Positions 46,196 to 55,702 of a stretch of DNA of 64,000 nucleotides are shown here, piece after piece. Origin of the DNA: G965205255 sp965205255. Its GTDB lineage: Bacteria > Pseudomonadota > Gammaproteobacteria > Pseudomonadales > Endozoicomonadaceae. Within the stretch, counting starts at the first letter, position 1; each line of letters opens with the position of its first letter. The translations under genes and the position numbers were made by a program. Location: assembly GCA_965205255.1 (NCBI GenBank), contig OZ242051.1:3286001-3350000 (forward strand). The letters run 5' to 3'. Below the pieces are notes generated by a model that saw nothing but the letters and a program-made list of their open reading frames with translations, searched no databases and was not told the origin of the DNA.

Positions 46196-47521
46196 GTGAA
46201 GATTTATTTGAACTTTTTAATACTAATGCTGCTTTTGACAATCTGTCATCTCGGAAATGCAGATAACAAACAATCATTTTCACAAGCTATCATCAACTCT
46301 TTACCAAACTATGATTATCAGGCTATTACACCGGATACTTGGAAGGAAATCGACTTTATCTATTATGATGACTTTCCTTACAGATCCTCTTATTCCAACA
46401 AACTAATTCCTGATTGTAAAAAATATATAAACAGCCAGCAGAAGTTTGTTCTGAGATGTACAGAGCGTATTAATTTATTACGCCCTAAAATGCTTGTCCA
46501 AAGGTGGCAACGATTGCAAAAGCTGTACGGCTGGGTACCAGTTAACATTAAAGAAATTGGCATTAATAACGTGCATGGATATATTACTGGCATTAAAGCT
46601 ACTACGTTGAATACTACAATAGAAAACTTGACTAAAAGTCAGTCAAGCCCTGTTATTTCCACTATTGAGCGACATACACTAACCATCAGAACTTATACCT
46701 TTAAAAACATTAAAACCGGAGTCATCAGTATTATTAATGTTACCCCTGAACATCGATTTTATGTCACTAACATACAGGCTTTTGAACCTATACAAATGAT
46801 AGATTCTGATGACCGGCTGATTAATGCAGCCGGCAATGAAGTTAAGCTACTATGCAATGGTAGTAGAATAAATCACTGTGGCGTAAAATTTAACCGCTCA
46901 AAAGTGCCGGTAGCTGTGTATAACCTAGAAATTTATAGAAAACACCGATATTTTGTGGGAAAAGATCAAATTTTAGTGCATAACATTTGTACAAAATATG
47001 TAAAAAAGTTGGATCATGATCCTTTTGTGGGTCTCTGGAAAACCTATGAAGGTTCAGTGAATATTGAAAATGGACAAAGACACGGATTTGGAACAAGTTA
47101 CTATCTTGATGGCAATAAAGATTATGAAGGAGAGTGGGTAAACGATAAAAGGCATGGTCAGGGAATAATCTACGGAGCAGATCATGGCTTTAAAACGTAT
47201 GAGGGAGAGTGGAAAAATGATTTAATGCATGGTTCAGGAATTACATATGTCATGGGTACAGGTCTAAAAAGACGTGAAGGAAAATGGGAAGAAGGTAAAT
47301 TTATTGGCCCGGGAACAATCTACAATATTTATAGTGGTATAAGAGAATATGAAGGTACTTTATTTTTAGGCAGATATTACTGCGGAATACAGTATGATAA
47401 GACTGGTATTCCATGGGAGTTTACAGGAAATGAAAATGGTAAAGGATCTTTTAAACTGCCACCATCAAATATGGTTGACAGGTTGTTTCGTCGAAATATT
47501 AGCTTATCAGGGCAGTGGTGA
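46196..47521 (+). CDS. Secreted Hint-MORN protein, plus array member 4
   Basis: 441 residues with a GTG start homologous to the ATG of member 3. The signal peptide is of the common type (MKIYLNFLILMLLLTICHLGNA) joined to Hint subtype A and MORN subtype X, i.e. N-terminus like members 2/3 and C-terminal half like member 1. A crossover lies between the FYVRCTE-type carrier and residue about 120. HN is followed by IC. Confidence 0.87.
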   Translation: MKIYLNFLILMLLLTICHLGNADNKQSFSQAIINSLPNYDYQAITPDTWKEIDFIYYDDFPYRSSYSNKLIPDCKKYINSQQKFVLRCTERINLLRPKMLVQRWQRLQKLYGWVPVNIKEIGINNVHGYITGIKATTLNTTIENLTKSQSSPVISTIERHTLTIRTYTFKNIKTGVISIINVTPEHRFYVTNIQAFEPIQMIDSDDRLINAAGNEVKLLCNGSRINHCGVKFNRSKVPVAVYNLEIYRKHRYFVGKDQILVHNICTKYVKKLDHDPFVGLWKTYEGSVNIENGQRHGFGTSYYLDGNKDYEGEWVNDKRHGQGIIYGADHGFKTYEGEWKNDLMHGSGITYVMGTGLKRREGKWEEGKFIGPGTIYNIYSGIREYEGTLFLGRYYCGIQYDKTGIPWEFTGNENGKGSFKLPPSNMVDRLFRRNISLSGQW

Positions 47522-47529
47522 AATCAACT

Positions 47530-48849
47530 GTGAAGGTTTATTTGAACTTTTTAATACTAATGCTGCTTTTGACAATCTGTCATCTCGGAAATGCAGATAA
47601 CAAACAATCATTTTCACAAGCTATCATCAACTCTTTACCAAACTATGATTATCAGGCTATTACACCGGATACTTGGAAGGAAATCGACTTTATCTATTAT
47701 GATGACTTTCCTTACAGATCCTCTTATTCCAACAAAGTAATTCCTGATTGTAAAAAATATATAAACAGCCAGCAGAAGTTTGTTCTGAGATGTACAGAGC
47801 GTATTAATTTATTACGCCCTAAAACTCTGGTCGACAGGTGGCAACGATTGCAAAAACTGTATGGCTGGGTACCAGTTAATATTAAAGATATTGGTATTAA
47901 TAACGTGCATGGATATATTACCGCCATTAAAGACACTACACTGAATACTACAGCAGTAAACCGGACTAAAAACCAGTCAAACCCCGTTATTTCCACTATT
48001 GAGCTACATACACTAACCATCAGAACTTATACCTTTAAAAACATTAAAACCGGAGTCATTAGTATTATTAATGTCACCCCTGAACATCGATTTTATGTCA
48101 CTAACATTCAGGCCTTTGAACCTATACAAATGATAGATTCTGATGACCGGCTAATTAATGCAGCCGGCAATGAAGTTAAACTACTATGCAATGGTAGTAG
48201 AATAAATCGCTGTGGCGTAAAATTTAACCGCTCAAAAGTGCCGGTAGCTGTGTATAACCTAGAAATTTATAGAAAACACCGATATTTTGTGGGAAAAGAT
48301 CAAATTTTAGTGCATAACATTTGTACAAAATATGTAGAAAAGTGGAATTATGATCCTATTTTTGGTAACTGGAAAACCTATGAAGGTTCAGTGAATATTG
48401 AAAATGAACAAAGACACGGATTTGGAACAAGTTACTATTTTGATGGCAATAAACATTATGAAGGAGAGTGGGAAAACGATAAGCGAAATGGTCAGGGAGC
48501 AACCTATATGGGGTCTTTTGGTACAAAAATTTATGAGGGTGAATGGGTAAATGGTAAAAAACATGGATGGGGCATATCATACAACCCTTATTACGAAAAA
48601 AAATTGTATGAAGGTCGCTGGGAAAATGATGAAAAGAAGCCCAAGCAGGGAATAAAGTATGATGTATCTGGCAAAAGAAAACTTGAAGGAGAATGGGGGA
48701 ATACTAAATATAAAAAAACAATAGTATATGATAAATTTGGCATTAAAACTAAGTTCGAAGGGTTTGGTGGAGAACCTTATAAACTGCCACCATCAAACAT
48801 GGTTGACAGGTTGCTTCGTCGAAATATTAGCTTATCAGGGCAGTGGTGA
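47530..48849 (+). CDS. Secreted Hint-MORN protein, plus array member 5 (double chimera)
   Basis: 439 residues. Clearest mosaic: carrier of subtype B up to ELHTLTIRTYTFKNIKTG, then Hint subtype A from VISIINVTPEHRF to LVHN, then MORN subtype Y (KPKQGIKYDVSGKRKLEGEW). It carries two sequence switches that coincide with module borders. HCGV is RCGV here, removing a His otherwise conserved. Confidence 0.87.
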   Translation: MKVYLNFLILMLLLTICHLGNADNKQSFSQAIINSLPNYDYQAITPDTWKEIDFIYYDDFPYRSSYSNKVIPDCKKYINSQQKFVLRCTERINLLRPKTLVDRWQRLQKLYGWVPVNIKDIGINNVHGYITAIKDTTLNTTAVNRTKNQSNPVISTIELHTLTIRTYTFKNIKTGVISIINVTPEHRFYVTNIQAFEPIQMIDSDDRLINAAGNEVKLLCNGSRINRCGVKFNRSKVPVAVYNLEIYRKHRYFVGKDQILVHNICTKYVEKWNYDPIFGNWKTYEGSVNIENEQRHGFGTSYYFDGNKHYEGEWENDKRNGQGATYMGSFGTKIYEGEWVNGKKHGWGISYNPYYEKKLYEGRWENDEKKPKQGIKYDVSGKRKLEGEWGNTKYKKTIVYDKFGIKTKFEGFGGEPYKLPPSNMVDRLLRRNISLSGQW

Positions 48850-48857
48850 AATCAACT

Positions 48858-50177
48858 ATGAAGGTTTATTTGAACTTTTTAATACTAATGCTGCTTTTGA
48901 CAATCTGCGATCTCGGAAATGCTGATAACAAACAATCATTTTCACAAGCTATCATCAACTCTTTACCAAACTATGATTATCAGATTATTACACCGGATAC
49001 TTGGAAGGAAATCGACTTTATCTATTATGATGACTTTCCTTACAGATCCTTTTATTCCAACAAAGTAATCCCTGATTGTAAAAAACATATAAACAGCCAG
49101 CAGAAGCTTGTCCTGAGATGTACAGAGCGTATTAATTTATTACGTCCTAAAATTCTGGTCGACAGGTGGCAACGATTGCAAAAACTATACGGTTGGGTAC
49201 CAGTTAACATTAAAGAAATTGGTATTAATAACGTGCATGGATATATTACCGCCATTAAAGCCACTACGCTGAATACTACAATAGCAAACTTGACTAAATG
49301 TCAGTCAAGCCCTGTTATTACCACTATTGAGCGACATACACTAACCATCAGAACTTATACCTTTAAAAACATTAAAACCGGAGTCATCAGTGTTATTAAT
49401 GTTACCCCTGAACACCGATTTTATGTCACTAACATACAGGCTTTTGAACCTATACAAATGATAGATTCTGATGACCGGCTGATTAATGCAGCCGGCAATG
49501 AAGTTAAGCTACTATGCAATGGTAGTAGAATAAATCACTGTGGCGTAAAGTTTAACCGCTCAAAAGTGCCGGTAGCTGTGTATAACCTAGAAATTTATAG
49601 AAAACACCGATATTTTGTGGGAAAAGATCAAATTTTAGTGCATAACATTTGTACAAAATATGTAGAAAAGTGGGATCATGATCCTTTTTTGGGTCGCTGG
49701 AAAACCTATGAAGGTTCAGTGAATATTGAAAATGGACAAAGACACGGATTTGGAACAAGTTACTATCTTGATGGCAATAAACATTATGAAGGAGAGTGGG
49801 AAAACGATGAGCCACATGGTCAGGGAACATACTATCTTGGACTTCTTGGCACAAAAATTTATGAGAGAGAGTGGAAAAATTATTTAGAGCATGGTTCAGG
49901 AATCTTATATCAGATAGATACAGGCCTAAAAAGGTTTGAAGGAAAATGGGAAGAAGGTAAATTTATTGGTCCAGGAACAATCTACTATGTATATAGTGGT
50001 AGAATAGAATATGAAGGTACTTTACTTTTCGGCAAATATTTATATGGAATACAGTATGATAAGACTGGTATTCCATTGGAATTTATAGGAACTGGTAAAG
50101 GATCTTTTAAACTGCCACCATCAAACATGGTTGACAGGTTGTTTCGTCGAAATATTAGCTTATCAGGGCAGTGGTGA
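48858..50177 (+). CDS. Secreted Hint-MORN protein, plus array member 6
   Basis: 439 residues, ATG start. Hint subtype A, MORN subtype X tail (RIEYEGTLLFGKYLYG). One repeat has YEREWKN in place of YEGEW, a rare loss of the MORN glycine. The carrier has private changes (DYQIITPDTW, SFYSNKV, KLVLRCTE). Confidence 0.87.
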   Translation: MKVYLNFLILMLLLTICDLGNADNKQSFSQAIINSLPNYDYQIITPDTWKEIDFIYYDDFPYRSFYSNKVIPDCKKHINSQQKLVLRCTERINLLRPKILVDRWQRLQKLYGWVPVNIKEIGINNVHGYITAIKATTLNTTIANLTKCQSSPVITTIERHTLTIRTYTFKNIKTGVISVINVTPEHRFYVTNIQAFEPIQMIDSDDRLINAAGNEVKLLCNGSRINHCGVKFNRSKVPVAVYNLEIYRKHRYFVGKDQILVHNICTKYVEKWDHDPFLGRWKTYEGSVNIENGQRHGFGTSYYLDGNKHYEGEWENDEPHGQGTYYLGLLGTKIYEREWKNYLEHGSGILYQIDTGLKRFEGKWEEGKFIGPGTIYYVYSGRIEYEGTLLFGKYLYGIQYDKTGIPLEFIGTGKGSFKLPPSNMVDRLFRRNISLSGQW

Positions 50178-50185
50178 AATCAACT

Positions 50186-51511
50186 ATGAAGGTTTATTTG
50201 AACTTTTTAATACTAATGCTGCTTTTGACAATCTGTCATCTCGGAAATGCAGATAACAAACAATCATTTTCACAAGCTATCATCAAGTCTTTACCAAACT
50301 ATGATTATCAGGCTATTACACCGGATACTTGGAAGGAAATTGACTTTATCTATTATGATGACTTTCCTTACAGATCATCTTATTCCAACAAAGTAATTCC
50401 TGATTGTAAAAAATATATAAACAGCCAGCAGAAGTTTGTTCTGAGATGTACAGAGCGTATTAATTTATTACGCCCTAAAACTCTGGTCGAAAGGTGGCAA
50501 CGATTGCAAAAACTGTATGGCTGGGTACCAGTTAATATTAAAGATATTGGTATTAATAACGTGCATGGATATATTACCGCCATTAAAGCCACTACACTGA
50601 ATACTACAGCAGTAAACCAGACTAAAAACCAGTCAAGCCCCGTTATTTCCACTATTGAGCAACATACACTAACCATCAGAACTTACACTTTTAAAAATAT
50701 TAAAACCGGAGCCGTCAGTATTGTTAATGCTACACCCAGACATAAATTTTATGTGGCTAACAAACAATACTTTGAACCCATACAAATGATAGCTTCTGAA
50801 GACCGGTTAATTAATATGGCCGGTGATGACATTAAACTGATATGTACAGACGGAAAAAAAGATCATTGTGGTGTAAAACGTAATCATCAAAAAGTGCCTA
50901 TAGCCGTATATAATCTGGAAGTTTATAAAAAACATCAGTATTTTGTGGGGAAAGATCAAATTTTAGTGCATAACATTTGTACAAAATATGTAGAAAAGTG
51001 GGATAATGATCCTATTTTAGGTCGCTGGAAAACCTATGAAGGTTCAGTGAATATTGAAAATGGACAAAGACACGGATTTGGAACAAGTTACTATTTTGAG
51101 GGCAATAAACTTTATGAAGGAGAGTGGGAAAACGATAAGCGAAATGGTCAGGGAACAAGCTATTTTGGACTTCTTGGTACAAAACTTTATGAGGGTGAAT
51201 GGGTAAATGGTAAAAAACATGGATGGGGCATATTGTACAACCCTGATAGAGAAAAAAAAACGTATGCAGGCCACTGGGAAAATGATGTAAAGAAGCCCAA
51301 GCCGGGAGTAGAGTATGATACATCTGGCAAAAGAATAATTGAAGGAGAATGGGAGAATAAAAAATATAAAAAAACAATATTATATGATGATTTTGGCATT
51401 AAAACTAAGTTCGAAGGGTTTGGTGGAGAACCTTATAAACTGCCACCATCAAACATGGTTGACAGATTGTTTCGGCGGAACATCAGTTTATCTGGGCAGT
51501 GGTCACATTAG
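50186..51511 (+). CDS. Secreted Hint-MORN protein, plus array member 7 (last)
   Basis: 441 residues. Hint subtype B, MORN subtype Y, close to member 3. As the terminal gene it no longer needs the TGGTGA stop/start junction: the usual SGQW-stop reads SGQWSH-stop because TGA has become TCA. A hairpin terminator follows within about 60 bases. Confidence 0.87.
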   Translation: MKVYLNFLILMLLLTICHLGNADNKQSFSQAIIKSLPNYDYQAITPDTWKEIDFIYYDDFPYRSSYSNKVIPDCKKYINSQQKFVLRCTERINLLRPKTLVERWQRLQKLYGWVPVNIKDIGINNVHGYITAIKATTLNTTAVNQTKNQSSPVISTIEQHTLTIRTYTFKNIKTGAVSIVNATPRHKFYVANKQYFEPIQMIASEDRLINMAGDDIKLICTDGKKDHCGVKRNHQKVPIAVYNLEVYKKHQYFVGKDQILVHNICTKYVEKWDNDPILGRWKTYEGSVNIENGQRHGFGTSYYFEGNKLYEGEWENDKRNGQGTSYFGLLGTKLYEGEWVNGKKHGWGILYNPDREKKTYAGHWENDVKKPKPGVEYDTSGKRIIEGEWENKKYKKTILYDDFGIKTKFEGFGGEPYKLPPSNMVDRLFRRNISLSGQWSH

Positions 51512-51572
51512 TGAGAAAAAAAATTCTGATACTTTTTCAGGTTATTTTTAGTGATCAGCCATAAATAATAAA

Positions 51573-51600
51573 GAGTCAACAGTATAAAAGCTATTGACTC
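51573..51600 (+). terminator. Terminator hairpin after plus-strand array
   Basis: GAGTCAACAG, loop TATAAAAG, CTATTGACTC: a 10-base stem with one mismatch, between the array and the convergent prpD. Only a weak T run follows, so efficiency is uncertain. Confidence 0.5.
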
Positions 51601-51620
51601 ATGTTATGTTTTACCAAATA

Positions 51621-51692
51621 CAAGGAACTTCAACGCATCACAGCAAAATTAGAAAAATAGCGCCATAAGAAGTTAGAAGAACATTTTTGTAT
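51621..51692. mobile_element. Partial MITE (right half)
   Basis: AAGGAACTTCAACGCATCAC and AGTTAGAAGAACATTTTTG match the right half of the element at 7317. The left half is missing. Confidence 0.5.
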
Positions 51693-51697
51693 TATTT

Positions 51698-53155
51698 CTA
51701 TTTACAAACAAGCAGATCCATGAATTTATCAACCGGCATTTGGTCAAGATCAGATTGATTTATAAATAATGATTTAATTCGATCTGCCTGCTCTTCTGAA
51801 AAGTGTTTATCGACACTTGCCACAAACTTTGTTTTTAATAAAGGAATGGCCTCTTTTCTGCGTTGACGATGTCCAAGCGGATATTCAACTTCTACCTTTT
51901 CCGTAGATGATCCGTCTTTGAAAAAAATTTGCAAAGCGTTAGAAATTGCTCGCTTCTCAGGTGCATGATATTCACTGGTATAACGCTTATCCTCTGAAAC
52001 TACCATTTTTTCACGCAGAATATCAATTTCAGGATGAGCATAATGAAACTCATCGGAGTAATGGTTTTCGGTTAAGTCACCAGAGAGTAATGGAACGGCC
52101 ACCATGTATTGCAATGTATGATCCCTGTCAGCAGGATTAGCCAGAGGTCCTTGTTTAGAGATAATGCGAATAGCAGACTCATGAGTGGTTAATTCAATAC
52201 GTTCAATTTCATTTATCCGATTTTTAATTTGTGGGTGTAGCTTCAATGCACATTCTACGGCCGTTTGTGCATGAAACTCGGCTGGAAAAGAGACTTTAAA
52301 GAGCACATTTTTCATCACATAATCAGCATAATTACGCTGAAATCTAAAGGGTTTACCCTTAAAAGAAACATCGTAAAAACCCCATTTTTTGGCGGTTAAA
52401 GCCCCAGGAATACCCATTTCTCCACGCATGGCAATGTCAACAAGACGTGTAGCCCGACTGGTTGCATCTCCTGCAGCCCAAGACTTCCTGGAGCCGGTAT
52501 TAGGTGCATGACGATATGTTCTTAACGACTGACCATCCACAAATGCATGAGAGAGTGCAGATAATATTTGGTCACGGGTTGCATCTAAAAGTTTCGCAAT
52601 AACAGCGGTAGAGGCAACCTTGACTAGAAAAACATGATCCAGACCAACACTGTTAAAACTATTTTCAAGTGCCAGGCAACCCTGAATTTCATGTGCTTTA
52701 ATCATTGCTTCAAGCACATGTCTGACTGTTAATGGTTTTTTTCCTCTTTTTCTATTTTTTCGGGAAAGATAATCGGCGGTAGCAAGAATCCCTCCAAGGT
52801 TATCTGAGGGGTGACCCCACTCTGCTGCCAGCCATGTGTCGTTGAAATCAAGCCAGCGGATAATACAGCCAATATCCCAAGCGGCCTTAATAGGATCTAG
52901 CTGAAACGATGTGCCTGGCACTCGTGCGCCATCATCAATCTCTGCACCTTCTACCAAAGGACCTAAATGACGTGTACACTCCGGAAACTGTAAAGCCCGA
53001 AAACCGCAACCTAAAGTATCCATCAGGCAGACAGATGCTGTATTAAGTGCTTCTTCAGAATAATCGTTAAATTCAATAACGTAACTGGCAATAGTTTGGA
53101 TAACTTCATCATATTCAGGGCGAATATTCTGATCAACCTGATTATTAATATTCAT
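51698..53155 (-). CDS. prpD: 2-Methylcitrate dehydratase
   Basis: 485 residues, the normal length. Dehydrates 2-methylcitrate to 2-methyl-cis-aconitate in the methylcitrate cycle for propionyl-CoA. MmgE/PrpD family signatures: DTLGCGFRAL near residue 50, DFNDTWLAAEWGHPSDNLG, GQSLRTYRHAPNTGSRKSWAAGDA, FHAQTAVECAL. The third gene of the unit, 70 bases after prpC. No separate aconitase-type gene (acnD/prpF) is present, consistent with the PrpD route. Confidence 0.95.
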   Translation of the reverse strand: MNINNQVDQNIRPEYDEVIQTIASYVIEFNDYSEEALNTASVCLMDTLGCGFRALQFPECTRHLGPLVEGAEIDDGARVPGTSFQLDPIKAAWDIGCIIRWLDFNDTWLAAEWGHPSDNLGGILATADYLSRKNRKRGKKPLTVRHVLEAMIKAHEIQGCLALENSFNSVGLDHVFLVKVASTAVIAKLLDATRDQILSALSHAFVDGQSLRTYRHAPNTGSRKSWAAGDATSRATRLVDIAMRGEMGIPGALTAKKWGFYDVSFKGKPFRFQRNYADYVMKNVLFKVSFPAEFHAQTAVECALKLHPQIKNRINEIERIELTTHESAIRIISKQGPLANPADRDHTLQYMVAVPLLSGDLTENHYSDEFHYAHPEIDILREKMVVSEDKRYTSEYHAPEKRAISNALQIFFKDGSSTEKVEVEYPLGHRQRRKEAIPLLKTKFVASVDKHFSEEQADRIKSLFINQSDLDQMPVDKFMDLLVCK

Positions 53156-53225
53156 TCAACACCTATTTTATAAGTTATAGAAAAAAAACAGGTCACCTAG
53201 ATGATTGCAGATGACAAAATAATAG

Positions 53226-54347
53226 TTACCTCTCGCTCATGAGAACAAATGAGCGAGGCTCTTTTCCTATATAATCAGCAGAAGGTCTTATTAACCTATT
53301 GTTTGCACGTTGTTCTATTACGTGTGCGCACCAGCCACTCAGCCTTGAACAGACAAAGATAGGTGTAAAAATTTTGGTTGGGATATTCATGAACCGGTAA
53401 GCTGAGGCATGAAAGAAATCCGCATTGGCAAACAATTTTTTCTCATCCCACATAACTTGTTCTATTGTTTTTGATACCGGATAGAAACGTTTGTCTCCGC
53501 AATCTGTGGCAAGGCGTGACGACCACTCTTTTATAATGGCATTACGCGGATCTCTATCACGATAAATGGCATGACCAAATCCCATCACTTTTTCTTTACG
53601 AGAGAGCATGGACAAAAGTTCTTTTTTTGCCTCTTCCTGTGTAGTAAAAGATTCAATCATTTCCATTGCAGCCTCATTGGCACCTCCGTGCAAAGGCCCC
53701 CTTAGTGAACCGATAGCACCTGTTACACAAGAGTGCATATCTGACAAGGTTGCAGCACAAACCCTGGCGGTAAATGTCGAGGCATTGAACTCATGTTCGG
53801 CATAAAGTATTAATGAGATATCGAGACAACGTTGGTGATTCTTCTTTGGGGTTTTTCCAAGAAGCAAATGCAGGAAATGACCGGCAATTGTATCTTCACC
53901 GGTATTGGTATCAACACGAACACCATCATGACTATAACGATACCAGTACAATAGCATGGAAGGCATGACAGCCAATAGACGATCTGCAACGTCTTGTTGT
54001 TGGGTAAAATTTTCTTCTGGTTCAAAATTTCCAAGTAATGAACAAGCTGTTCTCATTACATCCATGGGATGAGTATTCGACGGTATTTTCTCAAGACACT
54101 CTTTTATCGAGGCAGGAATATCCCGAAGACGTTGCAACTTGGATTTATAAGCATTAAGGTTTTGCTTATTCGGCAGTTCACCGTTAAACAAAAGCCATGC
54201 AGTTTCTTCAAAGCCTGCATGCTCAGCCAGATCTTCAATGCTGTAGCCTCGATATGTAAGCCCTACCCCATCTTTACCTACAGTAGAAAGAGATGTTTCA
54301 CCTGCTTTCTGACCTCGCAGCCCTGCGCCACTTAATACCTTGCTCAT
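53226..54347 (-). CDS. prpC: 2-Methylcitrate synthase
   Basis: 373 residues, short citrate-synthase type. Condenses propionyl-CoA and oxaloacetate. Catalytic regions GPLHGGANEAAMEM (His) and VMGFGHAIYRDRDPRN (His), with the C-terminal RPSADYIG. Start MSKVLSGAGLRGQKAGET matches PrpC rather than GltA. Operon partner of prpB (54 bases upstream). Confidence 0.95.
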   Translation of the reverse strand: MSKVLSGAGLRGQKAGETSLSTVGKDGVGLTYRGYSIEDLAEHAGFEETAWLLFNGELPNKQNLNAYKSKLQRLRDIPASIKECLEKIPSNTHPMDVMRTACSLLGNFEPEENFTQQQDVADRLLAVMPSMLLYWYRYSHDGVRVDTNTGEDTIAGHFLHLLLGKTPKKNHQRCLDISLILYAEHEFNASTFTARVCAATLSDMHSCVTGAIGSLRGPLHGGANEAAMEMIESFTTQEEAKKELLSMLSRKEKVMGFGHAIYRDRDPRNAIIKEWSSRLATDCGDKRFYPVSKTIEQVMWDEKKLFANADFFHASAYRFMNIPTKIFTPIFVCSRLSGWCAHVIEQRANNRLIRPSADYIGKEPRSFVLMSER

Positions 54348-54401
54348 AAAAAAACCTATTAATTGGAGTTACAATGCCAGTTCATTCAACACAACACTAT
54401 T

Positions 54402-55313
54402 TTATTTATCTCTGATAAGCAGTCGATCGATTACATCTTCATATGCCTTGTAACCTAATACGTCATACAATTCGTTACGTGTTTGCATGATATCGACAAC
54501 AGCTTGCTGATCACCCTGCTCCAAAATAGACTGATAAACAGTTTCGGCTGCTTTACTCATCGCCCTAAATGCACTTAACGGATACAATACCATTTTAATA
54601 CCTGCCATGTTCAGATCTTTACAGTTGAACAATGGCGTTTTTCCAAACTCAGTAATATTTGCCAGCACAGGTACCTTTACTGCCTTACAAAAAGTTTGAT
54701 ACTCTTTAATCGTTTGCATCGCTTCCGGAAAAATCATATCAGCACCTGCCTCTACATAAGCACAGGCTCTGTCAATGGCAGCACTTAATCCTTCATTAGC
54801 TAAAGCATCAGTGCGAGCCATAATAACAAAAGTATCATCTGTGCGTCCGTCAACGGCAGCTTTAATTCTGTCACTCATCTCACCAGTGGTTACAATCTCT
54901 TTATTTGGGCGATGACCACAACGTTTAGCACTCACCTGATCTTCTATATGTACAGCTGCCGCACCTGCTGCAATCATTTCCTGTACAGTGCGAACAATAT
55001 TAAATACATGTCCCCAGCCAGTATCAATATCTACCAACAAAGGAACTGTTGTTGCAGATGTTATACGACGAACATCTTGTAAGACGTCTTCCCGTGAAGT
55101 AATACCTAAATCAGGCAAACCATAAGAAGCATTAGCAACACCACCTCCGGAAAGATAGACTGCTTTATGTCCGGCTTGTTCTGCCTGTAGTGCAGTATAT
55201 GCATTTATTGTTCCTACAATCTGCAAGGGGCTGTTTTTTTCAACTCGTCTTCTGAACCGCATGCCAGGTGTCATATCCTGCATCATTCCCATCCCCACAT
55301 CCAGGTTATACAT
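54402..55313 (-). CDS. prpB: 2-Methylisocitrate lyase
   Basis: 303 residues. Cleaves 2-methylisocitrate to pyruvate and succinate. Substrate-binding YLSGGGVANASYGLPDLG, the lyase motif KRCGHR with catalytic Cys at about 132, and FVIMARTDALANEG, ILANITEFGKTPLF. The N-terminus has several Met (residues 1, 8, 10, 11), so the exact start is open. First gene of the prpBCD unit. No prpR-type regulator is seen beside it, unlike enterobacteria; regulation is unknown. Confidence 0.95.
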   Translation of the reverse strand: MYNLDVGMGMMQDMTPGMRFRRRVEKNSPLQIVGTINAYTALQAEQAGHKAVYLSGGGVANASYGLPDLGITSREDVLQDVRRITSATTVPLLVDIDTGWGHVFNIVRTVQEMIAAGAAAVHIEDQVSAKRCGHRPNKEIVTTGEMSDRIKAAVDGRTDDTFVIMARTDALANEGLSAAIDRACAYVEAGADMIFPEAMQTIKEYQTFCKAVKVPVLANITEFGKTPLFNCKDLNMAGIKMVLYPLSAFRAMSKAAETVYQSILEQGDQQAVVDIMQTRNELYDVLGYKAYEDVIDRLLIRDK

Positions 55314-55702
55314 AAAGGCCTGAAATGTTATGTTGTATGGTTAAAAACAATAACTATTTAATTTTAAAAGCAAGAGAACTCAGTTTTATAGTACACAACA
55401 TGTTTATCTTGTTTTGAATATACAAAGATACTACGCCAATTGTTTTAGTGCCACAAGATTAAAACGGTGACTGAAATTGGCACTCTGCAAGGATATACTC
55501 CCAATGCCATGATAATAGAAATTATATTGATATGAAGAATTTACCCATTCTTAAAATAGCTTTAATTATAGCTATCTCCGAGCATAAACATCTTTAAGAC
55601 TAGAGCCTTTCCCATTATTTTTTTTAAGCATTGATTATTTTTGTTATGTATGTGTATATACTACGCTTCGATATAAATAAATTTTTTTTGGCTCCGGGCT
55701 TC
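55314..55702. other. Divergent prpB-pabB intergenic region
   Basis: No gene seen apart from a weak in-frame extension of pabB from 55631. AT-rich; must carry both promoters. No convincing operator recognised. Confidence 0.4.

Noticed and set aside
42293..51511. True inteins
   Set aside because: No C-x-x-G-T start, no Ser/Thr/Cys directly after HN, and no conserved enzyme as extein.
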